Of a DNA stretch of 36,110 nucleotides, positions 1 to 8,173 are shown piece after piece; position 1 is the stretch's first letter; the number at the start of each line of letters is the position of its first letter. The DNA is from JASFYU01 sp045046905 (GTDB lineage: Bacteria > Bacteroidota > Bacteroidia > Flavobacteriales > Flavobacteriaceae). The translations under genes were made by a program, and so were the position numbers. The notes under the pieces were generated by a model. That model had not been told where the DNA came from. It searched no databases and was given only the letters and a program-made list of their open reading frames with translations. The DNA lies in the NCBI GenBank assembly GCA_045046905.1, contig JASFYU010000188.1, positions 1 to 36,110 of the forward strand. The letters are read 5' to 3'.

Positions 1-115
1 TAAAAATAAAATTTATTAGTTATTTCTTTTGTACAATTTATTAACAAGTAATGAAACATATAATCAGATTAATGAACATATAATATACATTTATTTTATA
101 AAGTTATCTTTTAAT

Positions 116-340
116 CTGAGTTCGACCTAATATGTGAAATGGAAAATTGAAGGAATATCTGTATATTTAAAAAATATAACATGATACTATTGCCTTTTAT
201 TTGTATTTACTTAGGATTTGATTATTTTTTTCTACTTATCTCCTAATTTTATCAAATTAACCCCTTAGTCTTTCTAAAATTAGTCTTCGAATTGAATAAA
301 AAAGTATCTAAACTGTAAATAAAGATTAGGTCGAACTCAG
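116..340. repeat. 225-bp element bounded by 15-bp inverted repeats (MITE-like)
   Basis: The ends are perfect inverted copies: CTGAGTTCGACCTAA at 116-130 and TTAGGTCGAACTCAG at 326-340. There is no coding capacity inside. Read in reverse, the left half (about 116-205) matches the block at 16042-16162 downstream of the CBS gene, sharing AAATAAAAGGCAAT, AGATATTCCTTCAA and CCATTTCA in the same order. The terminal motif also occurs at 15365-15379 and 23407-23420. This fits a non-autonomous mobile element or a dispersed intergenic repeat. No target-site duplication could be made out, so the mobile-element reading is inference. Confidence 0.6.
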
Positions 341-354
341 GTTTTTAAGCTGAT

Positions 355-386
355 TTTGTAGTGTAAGCTTATGTATTGTACATTTG
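355..386 (+). promoter_or_regulatory. Bacteroidetes-type promoter of rpiB
   Basis: TTTG at 355-358 and TACATTTG at 379-386 are separated by 20 bases. This is an exact match to the Bacteroidetes housekeeping consensus (-33 TTTG, -7 TAnnTTTG). Transcription would start about 20 bases before the rpiB ATG at 414. It lies just outside the 15-bp repeat that closes the upstream element. Confidence 0.65.
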
Positions 387-413
387 TAGTATTAACTATT
401 AATAGTGTGAAAA

Positions 414-845
414 ATGAAAATAGCTATAGGAAATGACCATGCAGGCACTGAGTATAAGCTCGCTATCATTGGTTTTTTAAAATCTTTGAATATAGAAGTA
501 ATCAATTATGGTACTGATGGTACCGATAGTGTTGATTATGCTGATTTTGTACACCCTGTGGCTAAAGATATTGAAGAAGGGCGAGTTAAGTATGGTATTA
601 TTATCTGTGGTAGTGGTAATGGGGCATCTATGACGGCTAATAAACATCAAAAAATACGCTGCTCTCTATGTTGGAACAAAGAAATTGTGGTACTGGCTAG
701 AGAACATAATAATGCTAATATACTGAGTCTTCCGGCGCGGTTCATCTCTATGCCACAAGCATTGGAAATGGTAAAGGTTTTTATAAATACTGAATTTACT
801 GGTGGGAGACATGAAAGAAGAATAGAAAAAATACCATGTTCTTAA
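414..845 (+). CDS. rpiB: Ribose-5-phosphate isomerase B (RpiB/LacA family)
   Basis: Likely interconverts ribose 5-phosphate and ribulose 5-phosphate in the cytoplasmic non-oxidative pentose phosphate pathway. At 143 aa it is of normal family length. Visible family motifs are the N-terminal GNDHAG (substrate-binding Asp-His), IICGSGNGASMTANK carrying the catalytic cysteine, and AREHNNANILSLPARF with the conserved His-Asn stretch. The start is the first ATG after a well-formed promoter (355-386). The next gene follows after 70 bp on the same strand. The family also contains sugar isomerases acting on allose 6-phosphate or similar substrates, so exact substrate is inferred. Confidence 0.93.
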   Translation: MKIAIGNDHAGTEYKLAIIGFLKSLNIEVINYGTDGTDSVDYADFVHPVAKDIEEGRVKYGIIICGSGNGASMTANKHQKIRCSLCWNKEIVVLAREHNNANILSLPARFISMPQALEMVKVFINTEFTGGRHERRIEKIPCS

Positions 846-915
846 AGTAGGTTTTTTGAACGTGTTAAGAAGAGGTTTTATAACTAAGATATAGTCATTA
901 ACCATTTATAAAAAA

Positions 916-1824
916 ATGGGGCATTCTCATCACAATCATTCTTATTCTAATGTAAGAGGAAGAAATCTTTTGGTTTCAATCTTTCTAAACATACTTATTA
1001 CGGTTTCCCAATTTGTGGGAGGATTAATTTCTGGAAGTCTTTCATTACTTTCTGATGCACTTCATAATTTTAGCGATGTCCTTTCTCTGATAGTAACTTA
1101 TGTAGCAACCATTTTATCTAAGAAAAAGGCTTCTACAAATAAAACTTTTGGATATAAAAGAGCTGAAATCATAGCTGCTTTTGTTAATGCATCATCATTG
1201 ATTGTAGTGGCCATTATATTGATAAAAGAAGCAATTGAGCGCTTTATGGATCCCCAGGATGTTGAGTCTAATATTGTAATCTGGCTGTCGCTCTTAGGTA
1301 TTGCTGCGAACGGTTTTAGTGTTTTGTTGCTAAAAAAAGATGCAGATTCTAATATGAATATGAAATCTGCCTATTTACATTTATTTACTGATATGATGGC
1401 CTCTGTTGCTGTTTTAATCGGCGGACTATTGATGAAATTTTATCAAATGTATTGGGTAGACCCCACTTTGACCTTAGCTATTGCCATTTATCTGATTTAT
1501 ATGGGGTACGATCTTCTAAAAAGTTCTACTAGAGTATTGATGCTTTTTACTCCAAATACCATTCAAGTACAAGAAATAGTAGCGTCTATTGGTAAAATAG
1601 TAGCTATTAAAAATGTACACCATGTACATATTTGGCAATTGAATGAGGATGAGGTGCATTTAGAAGCACATATTGATTTTAATAAGGATATTAAACTCTC
1701 TGAATTTGATGCTATTTTAGAAGAAATAGAAAAAATAGTATATAATGAATATGGTATTAACCATATTAACATTCAACCTGAATATGGTAAATGTGATAGC
1801 AAACAGGTAATTGTACAGGACTGA
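916..1824 (+). CDS. Cation diffusion facilitator (Zn2+-type efflux transporter)
   Basis: An inner-membrane metal/proton antiporter of 302 aa, of the CzcD/ZitB type by overall similarity. The N-terminus is His-rich (MGHSHHNHS). About six hydrophobic segments follow. The two metal-site helices show SDALHNFSDV and HLFTDMMASV, which are the HxxxD pairs of zinc-transporting CDF proteins. The C-terminal cytoplasmic domain contains the typical VHHVHIWQLNEDEVHLEAH stretch. The stop codon overlaps the start of the acetyltransferase gene by one base (TGATG), so the two are probably co-translated. Zinc is the likely cargo from the HxxxD sites; cadmium or cobalt cannot be excluded. Confidence 0.93.
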   Translation: MGHSHHNHSYSNVRGRNLLVSIFLNILITVSQFVGGLISGSLSLLSDALHNFSDVLSLIVTYVATILSKKKASTNKTFGYKRAEIIAAFVNASSLIVVAIILIKEAIERFMDPQDVESNIVIWLSLLGIAANGFSVLLLKKDADSNMNMKSAYLHLFTDMMASVAVLIGGLLMKFYQMYWVDPTLTLAIAIYLIYMGYDLLKSSTRVLMLFTPNTIQVQEIVASIGKIVAIKNVHHVHIWQLNEDEVHLEAHIDFNKDIKLSEFDAILEEIEKIVYNEYGINHINIQPEYGKCDSKQVIVQD

Positions 1825-2267
1825 TGTTTAAAATCACCATAAAAACATTCAAGGAACTTTCTAGTAATGAACTATATGATATAGTACAGTTACGAGCAGA
1901 GGTTTTTATAGTGGAACAGAATTGTGTATATCAGGATCTAGACGGAAAGGATACCAAGGCAGTTCATGTTATGGGAATAAAAAATGATAGGTTAGTTGCC
2001 TACGCCCGTATTTTTAAACCAAGCGATTATTTTAAGGAGGCGAGTATTGGTAGGGTGGTAGTTAAGGAACCTGAACGTAAATATGGGTATGGTCGCCTTA
2101 TAATGAAAGCCGCTATTAGAGCAGTAAAAGATTATTTTAACGAAACTGAAATTTATTTATCGGCACAGGCCTATCTTAAATTTTTTTATAATTCTTTTGA
2201 TTTTCAACAGATAGGAGAGGGGTATCTAGAGGATGGTATTCCGCATATAGGAATGTTAAAAAAGTAA
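1824..2267 (+). CDS. ElaA-like GNAT-family N-acetyltransferase
   Basis: Protein of 147 aa of the GNAT superfamily. The N-terminal segment LRAEVFIVEQNCVYQDLDGK is the hallmark of the ElaA subfamily, whose physiological substrate is not established. The acetyl-CoA-binding region is seen in IGRVVVKEPERKYGYGRLI (the R/QxxGxG/A-type loop). The C-terminal part SAQAYLKFFYNSFDF matches the end of the GNAT fold. Its ATG overlaps the TGA of the preceding cation transporter, so translation is likely coupled. An imperfect hairpin downstream (2335-2375) probably ends the transcript. Confidence 0.88.
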   Translation: MFKITIKTFKELSSNELYDIVQLRAEVFIVEQNCVYQDLDGKDTKAVHVMGIKNDRLVAYARIFKPSDYFKEASIGRVVVKEPERKYGYGRLIMKAAIRAVKDYFNETEIYLSAQAYLKFFYNSFDFQQIGEGYLEDGIPHIGMLKK

Positions 2268-2334
2268 ACTAGATTACCTTATATAGTTTACTTCAAGTAG
2301 GCATCAAAATTTTAATAAGATGGTAAAACTCATG

Positions 2335-2375
2335 CTGAGAAAACATAAAATGATAATTTTTTTATGTTTACCTCA
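2335..2375. terminator. Probable bidirectional terminator
   Basis: CTGAGAAAACATAAAA pairs with TTTTATGTTTACCTCAG, with a small bulge and a T-rich loop. It lies between two convergent genes, the acetyltransferase (+) and the small PD-(D/E)xK-like ORF (-). A second inverted repeat, TAAACTA...TAGTTTA, lies just upstream near 2266-2290. Confidence 0.5.
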
Positions 2376-2389
2376 GTTTAAAACAGTTC

Positions 2390-2764
2390 TTATATTTTAA
2401 TAAGATTTTTAGAACTCAAATTAATATCTTCTAACATAGCATTGGTAAATTTATAATGCCCTTTTGTGGTAATGATTTTAAAGCGGTTAGAATGAATTTT
2501 ACTCAGGGTCTCTAAAAACAACCACTTTGATTTTAATAAACGTGGATTTTCTGATTTAAGGCTTATTTCGAAGTAATATTTTCTTCCGTTCTTGATGGCT
2601 ACAATATCAGGAGTAACTTTAAAATCAGTTTCTTTTCTAATATATGATTTTGGGGTTTCATAGCCCTCTATATCCGCTTTTATATCTTCAAAACCAGTAG
2701 CGTTCAAATAGCTGATTGACTTCTCTATAAAGTCCTTGTTCTCTAATCTATCTGATTTTAGCAT
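2390..2764 (-). CDS. Small hypothetical protein with PD-(D/E)xK-like motif
   Basis: Protein of 124 aa when started at the ATG at 2764; the open frame runs five codons further up, only to a TTG. I do not recognise a named family. The central segment TPDIVAIKNGRKYYFEISLK (from about residue 51 of the 124) resembles the beta-hairpin core of PD-(D/E)xK nucleases, with Asp after Pro, Glu about 13 residues later, then Ser/Lys. No partner gene or domain suggests a target. A TAnnTTTG-like -7 box lies upstream in the minus direction. Function as a nuclease is only inferred from this short motif. Confidence 0.6.
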   Translation of the reverse strand: MLKSDRLENKDFIEKSISYLNATGFEDIKADIEGYETPKSYIRKETDFKVTPDIVAIKNGRKYYFEISLKSENPRLLKSKWLFLETLSKIHSNRFKIITTKGHYKFTNAMLEDINLSSKNLIKI

Positions 2765-2795
2765 ATAAAAATATAACAAAAAAACACGAGAACAC

Positions 2796-2803
2796 CAAAC
2801 TTA
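2796..2803 (-). promoter_or_regulatory. Possible -7 box (TAAGTTTG) for the 2390-2764 gene
   Basis: The minus-strand octamer fits TAnnTTTG and is placed about 30 bases before the ATG at 2764. No good TTTG is found 19-21 bases further upstream, so this is only a half-match. Confidence 0.3.
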
Positions 2804-3168
2804 TTAATAGTGTGCTATAGTTTTAGACTCGGAGAAATTTCTTTTTTAAAAATGTAATAGTTTATTGTAATGTAGCCCCACCCTCCTATTTTATAGGGGT
2901 TTGTATTATTTATTAGCCCCATGGAGGGTTTTTCCTTGAAATAAAAAATCACCTAGGTTCTGCTTTTGGCCTGCCTACTTTCGGTGAAATAGTCAGTATA
3001 AATTATTTTTTTAGGTGCTATACTCTTTAAATAGTTGCTCTTGTAAATGAATTCATTTACGTTGGGTATTTTTATATGACCCCGATTTTGAAATCATGTT
3101 CTACTCATTTTCTGTATGTTTTGTAATTTTGGTAAAGAGGCAATTCAAGATGAGTTTAACACAAGGAA
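2804..3168. other. Gene-free stretch
   Basis: No convincing ORF on either strand. It contains a C-rich/G-rich patch (about 2873-2935) with small GGGG/CCCC and CCCAT...GGAGGG pairings that could fold. It borders the degraded methyltransferase and may be eroded former coding sequence, but I cannot identify any source. Confidence 0.5.
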
Positions 3169-4049
3169 TTACTTTTTATATATTCCACTTTCTAAACTTA
3201 TTTTACCTTCTCTTAGACCGTCAAGTAAGTTTATAGTTTTGGTCTTGGTAGATTCACCCATTAAAATATTCAATCCAAGTTTTGGACGCCCAGATTTTCC
3301 GATGCTTTGCACTAGCTTTTCGAAAAACTTAATTCCATTTTCGGTTTGATCTATAGATTGAATTTTATTAAATTTTAACGTTCTAAGAATATCTTTGATT
3401 TCATGAGGAAGCTAATATCTGAGTTCTCGGCCCAAGGCATTGGATATTGAACTTTTTTGTTTCCTTTTTTAAAAACGTCATAGTAAATAAAAGTGCCAGT
3501 GTCAGATAATACCCTATTAATTTCAGTATAAAATTTTATTTTATCATTTATGTTCATTTGAACGTGTTGTGTCCAAACCACATCAAAGGTCTTATCTTTA
3601 AAAGGCAATTCGAGAGCGTCTCCATAAACAAAGTTTGTTTTACCCGAAAGGCCTACCAATGTAGATAATTTTGTCGCTGTTCTTATAAATTATTCACTTA
3701 AATCAATGCCGGTTACATCACAGCCATATGTATCAGCCAACATTCTACAGGGTCCTCCGATTCCACAACCAACATCTAATAACTTTGAATTTTTCAGATT
3801 AATACTCGTTGCAAGTTCATGAGATACTTCTGCCCCTCTAACGTGAAATTCATCGACTCCCCTGATATCTTTTCGTTGAACATTGTTCAAATCAATTTTT
3901 AACTCACTTAGCCTATTTACGATGTTATCAAATAGGTTTGAGCGGTAATAATGTTTTTCAGTCTGTGTTTGAATTCTTTCATATTTATAATGTCTTTCCG
4001 TATATTTTTCTAAGAAATTTTTTATCTGTTTGGTATGGGTACAATCCAA
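3169..4049 (-). pseudogene. Class I SAM-dependent methyltransferase, disrupted
   Basis: The reading frame can be followed for about 293 residues, a normal length, but has two lesions. First, an in-frame TAA at 3692-3690 follows the Asp motif (CDVTGIDLSE*FIRTATK). Second, there is a frameshift near 3395-3405: the frame reads ISFLMKSKIFLER* but the shifted frame continues LPHEIKDILRTLKFNK and runs to a TAA at 3171-3169. Motif I is DVGCGIGGPCRMLAD, motif II is GIDLS, and GDALELPFKDKTFDVVWTQH gives the later binding strands. This resembles UbiE/sarcosine-dimethylglycine-type enzymes; the substrate is unknown. No ATG is present at the N-terminus; TTG at 4049 is the nearest candidate and the true start may also be lost. 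Confidence 0.88.
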
Positions 4050-4526
4050 AAGCTGAGCGTAATTCTTATTAAAAGTCTCACTATTTTTTCTAACTTAAGA
4101 TAAGGTATTAATAATTTAAAAACACGCTTATAGCCTGATGAAGCGATGGCTTTTTTCTATAGAAAACAGTGAGAAATTAGAAAACAATCTCAGGTTTATA
4201 GGTAGAACTACCCAAAATTACCCATGGGTAGTTTTCTTGAGCCCTAAAGAGCAAGCTATTTACACCAGATTTTTTAACGGGTCCGTTATTTTTCATCTAT
4301 GAGCACTATTGAGTGTACTTCATGGCTAAGAATATAGTACACTTACTTGGTCGCCACTTGAATTTCCGATTTGTTTATATGCTTTATCTTAAAAACTACT
4401 GAATAGGGGTATTATAGATTTTCAGACAGCTTCTTATTGAAGAATAAGTGGTCGTGTAGATACTATAATCATTATGATTGAATCGGGGCAAGTGGGTTTT
4501 GTAATGTTGTTGATAAAGCACTTGGC
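4050..4526. other. Gene-free stretch between two pseudogenes
   Basis: No supported ORF. Two inverted repeats are visible: AACTACCC (4206-4213) with GGGTAGTT (4226-4233), and AGTGTACT with AGTACACT around 4311-4343. The latter could be the terminator region of the disrupted peptidase. No recognisable gene remnant. Confidence 0.5.
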
Positions 4527-5792
4527 TTACTCCCTTAACAAAGTCAAATCCTCTGAGGGATCTTCTAAAAGCAGGTCGTCTACGGCACTAAAACTTTGCT
4601 CAGGAAGAATGAACCCCACGATTTAAAAAACCCGTTGAGGTTATTTTGGGTAACTTCTGAGGCCTTTAAGATAAAATAAGACATTTTTTCTTCATCAGAT
4701 AAGAAGTGCATTGCCTCTTCTCTTGCTTTTTTATGCAATTTGATAAAGAATTCGTCTCCATATTTTAACCATAATTGCTGGTATAGTGCCAATCTTTCAA
4801 AGGCACCTAACTGTGAATTATCATTGAAGTTTCTATTCTCGATAGGAATATTGAAATAGGTATCTATGTTGGCCCAAATATTATCTTGTTTTAATCTAGA
4901 AGGCATCCCGAACATTCTTGCTACTGCCATGGCATAAATATTTGTGGTTACCTCTATGGTTTGATCCCAGGTGAGACTTGATAGTTGATACTGATGGCCA
5001 AGCTCATGCCATGGCCCCCAACCTTCACTTTTGAGCTTTTTCACATCAATCAAAAAGTCAATAGCATCAGTAGTATTGTAAAACGTTCTATAGCTCCATG
5101 CCGCCATCCAATAATTAGAGTCCTCGCTTTCTACAAAAAATAAGTGTTGTTGTTCGGTAAATGCACGGGGCTAGAGCCATCTAGGCCATCAATGTAATCT
5201 TTTTGGTCAAGAATATTATGTATGGTTTTTAAGAGTTCATTCCAATCTTGGTTTTTATATCTTAAAGCAGTCCTCTTACTTATTGCCATATGTGCTCTAT
5301 CACTACCTAAAATAACATCGGTATACATATAATTTTCTAGCATGGCTAAAAACTCAGGTTGGGTGGTGATGTCATAAATAAAATGAGGTGTTTTTAAACC
5401 TCCTGTGAAGGTAATATTACTTTCAAAATCAGGAGAATAGCTTGAATATCGTATATTTATCAACTCATTTTTAGCGCTTTCATTCGTAATCATTTGAGAG
5501 CTATTCGACAACGGAAACTCTTGAGGTTCTTGTAACCAGAAATCTTTAGAAAAAGCACCCAACAAAAGCGTTGGTAGTTTAGTGCCTTTTATTAAATAAG
5601 CAGAAATTTCTGTTCAATCGATCTTTTTCAAATAAAGAGATGTAGTCCTCTTTGAATAAAATAGTTCTTGAAGTGTTTTCATTTATTTCTTTAGGTTTTG
5701 GTTCAGGAGTTGGCGAGGGTATATCATCTGTATTGCTACAGCAAGACAAGAACAATAAGGGTAGAATATTTAAAAAGTTTAAGGTTGTTCAT
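4527..5792 (-). pseudogene. M60-family (enhancin/SslE-like) metallopeptidase lipoprotein, frameshifted
   Basis: M60 peptidases are secreted zinc proteases that cut mucin-like glycoproteins. The zinc site is clear: WHELGHQYQ (HExxH) with the third-ligand glutamate in TIEVTTN. The gene is broken in at least four places. The ATG at 5792 opens a signal peptide whose lipobox (LSCCSN) is in a shifted frame. Another shift lies near 5605 before ISAYLIKGTKLPTLLLG. One lies in a T6 run near 5137 (NTYFL* versus FVESEDSNYWMAAW). One lies in a G4 run near 4615, after which WGFILPEQSFSAVDDLLLED continues to TAA at 4529-4527. Apart from these shifts the frames still read as protein, which suggests recent decay or homopolymer read errors. 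Confidence 0.85.
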
Positions 5793-6218
5793 AGTCGTTG
5801 TTTAACCCCTCATTGAGGGTTTAATTTCCTGATGATAGCCATCAAAATGATTACTATTTCCCCCTTTTCCATACCTCAAGCGTATTGGATAAAGGTGTTA
5901 TATTAGACTTTATTTTATAAACATAATTATAAAGTAGAGGTAAAATAGTTATTTTGGTTGGGTCTGAACGCTAAAGCCCTTGGTGTAATCGTCTAATAAT
6001 AAATGGTCGTGGGCGCAATGAAATCATGCGAGGGGAGAATAGATCATTTATTAAAAAAAGGCGTTGTTACAGACCTATTGGTTGGTTTAAAGTTAAAATA
6101 CAAACATTGGTTGATTACTAAAAACCGATATAATGTCTTATTTACTCGAAAATAGGTGTATTCCTTGAAATCGATATTAGTTTACAATAACAAATAAACT
6201 AAACGGTTGGTCAAAAGA
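5793..6218. other. Gene-free stretch
   Basis: Apart from the CCCTCATTGAGGG hairpin nothing is recognisable on either strand; all frames are broken into short pieces. It lies upstream of the M60 pseudogene and downstream of the putative endonuclease. Confidence 0.5.
5808..5820. repeat. Short palindrome CCCTCATTGAGGG
   Basis: CCCTCA-T-TGAGGG followed by TTTAAT. An identical core is found at 9366-9378 after the NlpC/P60 gene, and a diverged form (CCCATGGAGGGTTTTT) near 2921-2936. Probably a short intergenic hairpin/terminator repeat. Confidence 0.5.
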
Positions 6219-6833
6219 TTAAATCAGGCGTTTAGCAATGCCTTTTGAAATTAAAAAATCTAATTTTAAAATCAAATTAATAGGTTTTTCAGTCTTGTGA
6301 AGCCTAGAGAAATAAAGATATCCCTCTGATTGATGGCATAGTCTGTCGATTTTCATTTTCCCTTGTTGGTTTCGATGTTTTTTGATATGGCTGTCTAATG
6401 TTGTTTGAAAAATAGCTCTACTTTTTAGAAATGAAATCAATTTTTCACGATTTACAAAGGTAATTTTACAAGAGGTATATATACTAGGCTCATCAGCATA
6501 TATACCCGTTGCCAATGCATAAAATTGAGTTTTTTTTGCGGGGTCGAATAACCATCCCATTTTTAGGCGTCCGTTTTTTTCATAGCTGAGTTCAAAGGCG
6601 AAGGTGGGCAAATCTTCGTTTACATAATCTAATTGCGCCTTTTCATCAATAAAAAAGGTTTTTTTTGTTTTTTTGTGGGTAAAGACAAGATCAATACCTT
6701 GCATTTGTCTTTTTAAATCATCAATACGCTTAAAATGGTAGTGGCATAAATATTTTTCATAGTACATATCTAACAAAGCAGATAGTTTCCGTTCTTTTTT
6801 AAGATCCGAATCAAAAGTGCTTTGGAGTGCCAT
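6219..6833 (-). CDS. Putative type II restriction endonuclease (PD-(D/E)xK-like)
   Basis: Protein of 204 aa beginning 3 bp after the stop of a C5-cytosine DNA methyltransferase on the same strand, which strongly suggests a restriction-modification operon. I do not recognise a named endonuclease family. The segment GIDLVFTHKKTKKTFFIDEK contains Asp48, Asp63 and Lys65 in D-x14-D-x-K spacing on two predicted beta strands, fitting a PD-(D/E)xK catalytic site; E64 may contribute. Several aromatic and basic segments follow (LKMGWLFDPAKK, VNREKLISFLKSR). The restriction function is inferred from gene context and this motif; the target site cannot be read from sequence. Confidence 0.7.
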   Translation of the reverse strand: MALQSTFDSDLKKERKLSALLDMYYEKYLCHYHFKRIDDLKRQMQGIDLVFTHKKTKKTFFIDEKAQLDYVNEDLPTFAFELSYEKNGRLKMGWLFDPAKKTQFYALATGIYADEPSIYTSCKITFVNREKLISFLKSRAIFQTTLDSHIKKHRNQQGKMKIDRLCHQSEGYLYFSRLHKTEKPINLILKLDFLISKGIAKRLI

Positions 6834-6836
6834 TTT

Positions 6837-8063
6837 TCAAGAGTTTATTTGTTGAAATAGTTTCGCTGCAATTTTTTCCACGGCTCCAACCACAAGGGCA
6901 TTGCCCATAAAAAAAGCTCTTTTGGTATCTGAAATACCTTCCAATTTGGTATGGTTATCAGGAAACATATTCAATCGTTCTAGTTCGACAGGGGTTAAAC
7001 GTCGAAGCCCTTTTTTGGTTGATACGACATGCTTAAACCGAGACGGACTTTTTCCACCCTCACCCGTAATTATAGTGCGGGAAGCATTATTCAACGCATC
7101 AGGAAAAATCATGCTACCCTCGCTATACTTGTATTCAAAACCATTTTTGGCGGTTCTGACCTCTTTTTTCGATCCCTTTAAATATTTCCATTTGTGAAGA
7201 TCTTCTGAAGGAATATAAAAATCATCGCTTACTTGGCCATTTTGAAGTACATCGGCCAAAACACTGTGCTTACCTTTATAATCAGGAGTGGTTTTGGCGG
7301 TATATGCCGTTCCTTCGATAAAAACCCCGGTATTTTGAAAGGGAGATAGTTTTTGTGAAAGATTAAAAGTTTCTGAAATGGACACTAAATCTCTTTCTAT
7401 TGCAAACTGATTGTTTTTTTCAGAAACGCCTTCTATAGGAAAAGCTCCTGCCATGGTTCCCAATCGCTGCATCCATTCCACTTTATCTGATTGTTTTAAG
7501 GCCTTATAAATGGAGGTTGATTTATGGTATCCTAAAAAGAAAATTCTTCTTCGGCGTTGTGGCATGCCATAATCGGCTGCATTGATGACGCGCCATTCTA
7601 CGGCATAGCCTAATTCGTCTAAACTTTTTAGGATAATGGCGAAATCTCGACCTCGCTGTACCGAGGGTGATTTTAATAGGCGATCTACATTTTCTAGAAA
7701 CAAATATTTTGGTGGTCTTTTTTTCTCAGAAAGAATACGATGTATAGACCACCATAGCACTCCTTTTTTTCCGATAAGGCCCTTTGAGTTTTGCAAGCTT
7801 GTAGCTACCGAATAGTCTTGACACGGAAAGCCACCGACCAGTATATCGCCGTCAGGTATTTTACTGCTCGGCACTTCTGAAATATCGGCATTAGAATGGC
7901 CTTTAGATCCAAACCGGGCTTCATATACTTTTGATGCATGCTGCATTTTTGTAGCGGGCTCCCACTGGTTGCTCCATACCACTTCATAATTTCCAGTTTT
8001 TTCCAACCCCAGACGAAATCCGCCTACACCAGCAAAAAGTTCCAAGACCTTTAATTTTTTCAT
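6837..8063 (-). CDS. DNA (cytosine-5-)-methyltransferase, type II RM
   Basis: Protein of 408 aa with all main C5-methyltransferase motifs: I LELFAGVGGFRLGLE (SAM binding, residues 7-21), IV GGFPCQ (catalytic Cys81), VI ENV (124-126), VIII QRRRR (169-173), IX RRLTPVELERLNMFP and X FFMGNALVVGAV near the C-terminus, with a target-recognition region between VIII and IX. It methylates cytosine in a specific DNA site, protecting host DNA from the partner nuclease encoded 3 bp downstream. The start is set at the ATG at 8063; the open frame extends to 8174 but those residues are unlike the family and overlap the divergent lipoprotein's start. A 15-bp direct repeat lies just upstream (8068-8099). Confidence 0.93.
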   Translation of the reverse strand: MKKLKVLELFAGVGGFRLGLEKTGNYEVVWSNQWEPATKMQHASKVYEARFGSKGHSNADISEVPSSKIPDGDILVGGFPCQDYSVATSLQNSKGLIGKKGVLWWSIHRILSEKKRPPKYLFLENVDRLLKSPSVQRGRDFAIILKSLDELGYAVEWRVINAADYGMPQRRRRIFFLGYHKSTSIYKALKQSDKVEWMQRLGTMAGAFPIEGVSEKNNQFAIERDLVSISETFNLSQKLSPFQNTGVFIEGTAYTAKTTPDYKGKHSVLADVLQNGQVSDDFYIPSEDLHKWKYLKGSKKEVRTAKNGFEYKYSEGSMIFPDALNNASRTIITGEGGKSPSRFKHVVSTKKGLRRLTPVELERLNMFPDNHTKLEGISDTKRAFFMGNALVVGAVEKIAAKLFQQINS

Positions 8064-8067
8064 ATCA

Positions 8068-8099
8068 AGTAAAATTAAGCAAAAAGTAAAATTAAGCAA
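8068..8099. repeat. Tandem direct repeat at the methyltransferase start
   Basis: AGTAAAATTAAGCAA occurs twice (8068-8082 and 8085-8099), period 17, ending five bases before the methyltransferase ATG. A CGAGGA...TCCTCG inverted repeat follows at about 8100-8115. The arrangement suits an operator in the divergent promoter region, possibly for methyltransferase autoregulation. No regulator gene is visible in the RM operon. Confidence 0.5.
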
Positions 8100-8173
8100 T
8101 CGAGGAGTTCCTCGTTTAAAAGAAGAACTCAAGACGAGTTTAATATGTGTATTTTTACGAAAATTCACTGACA

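Noticed and set aside
3116..3349. Plus-strand 77-codon open frame
   Set aside because: It is the antisense of the last part of the broken methyltransferase, whose minus-strand frame gives family-like sequence.
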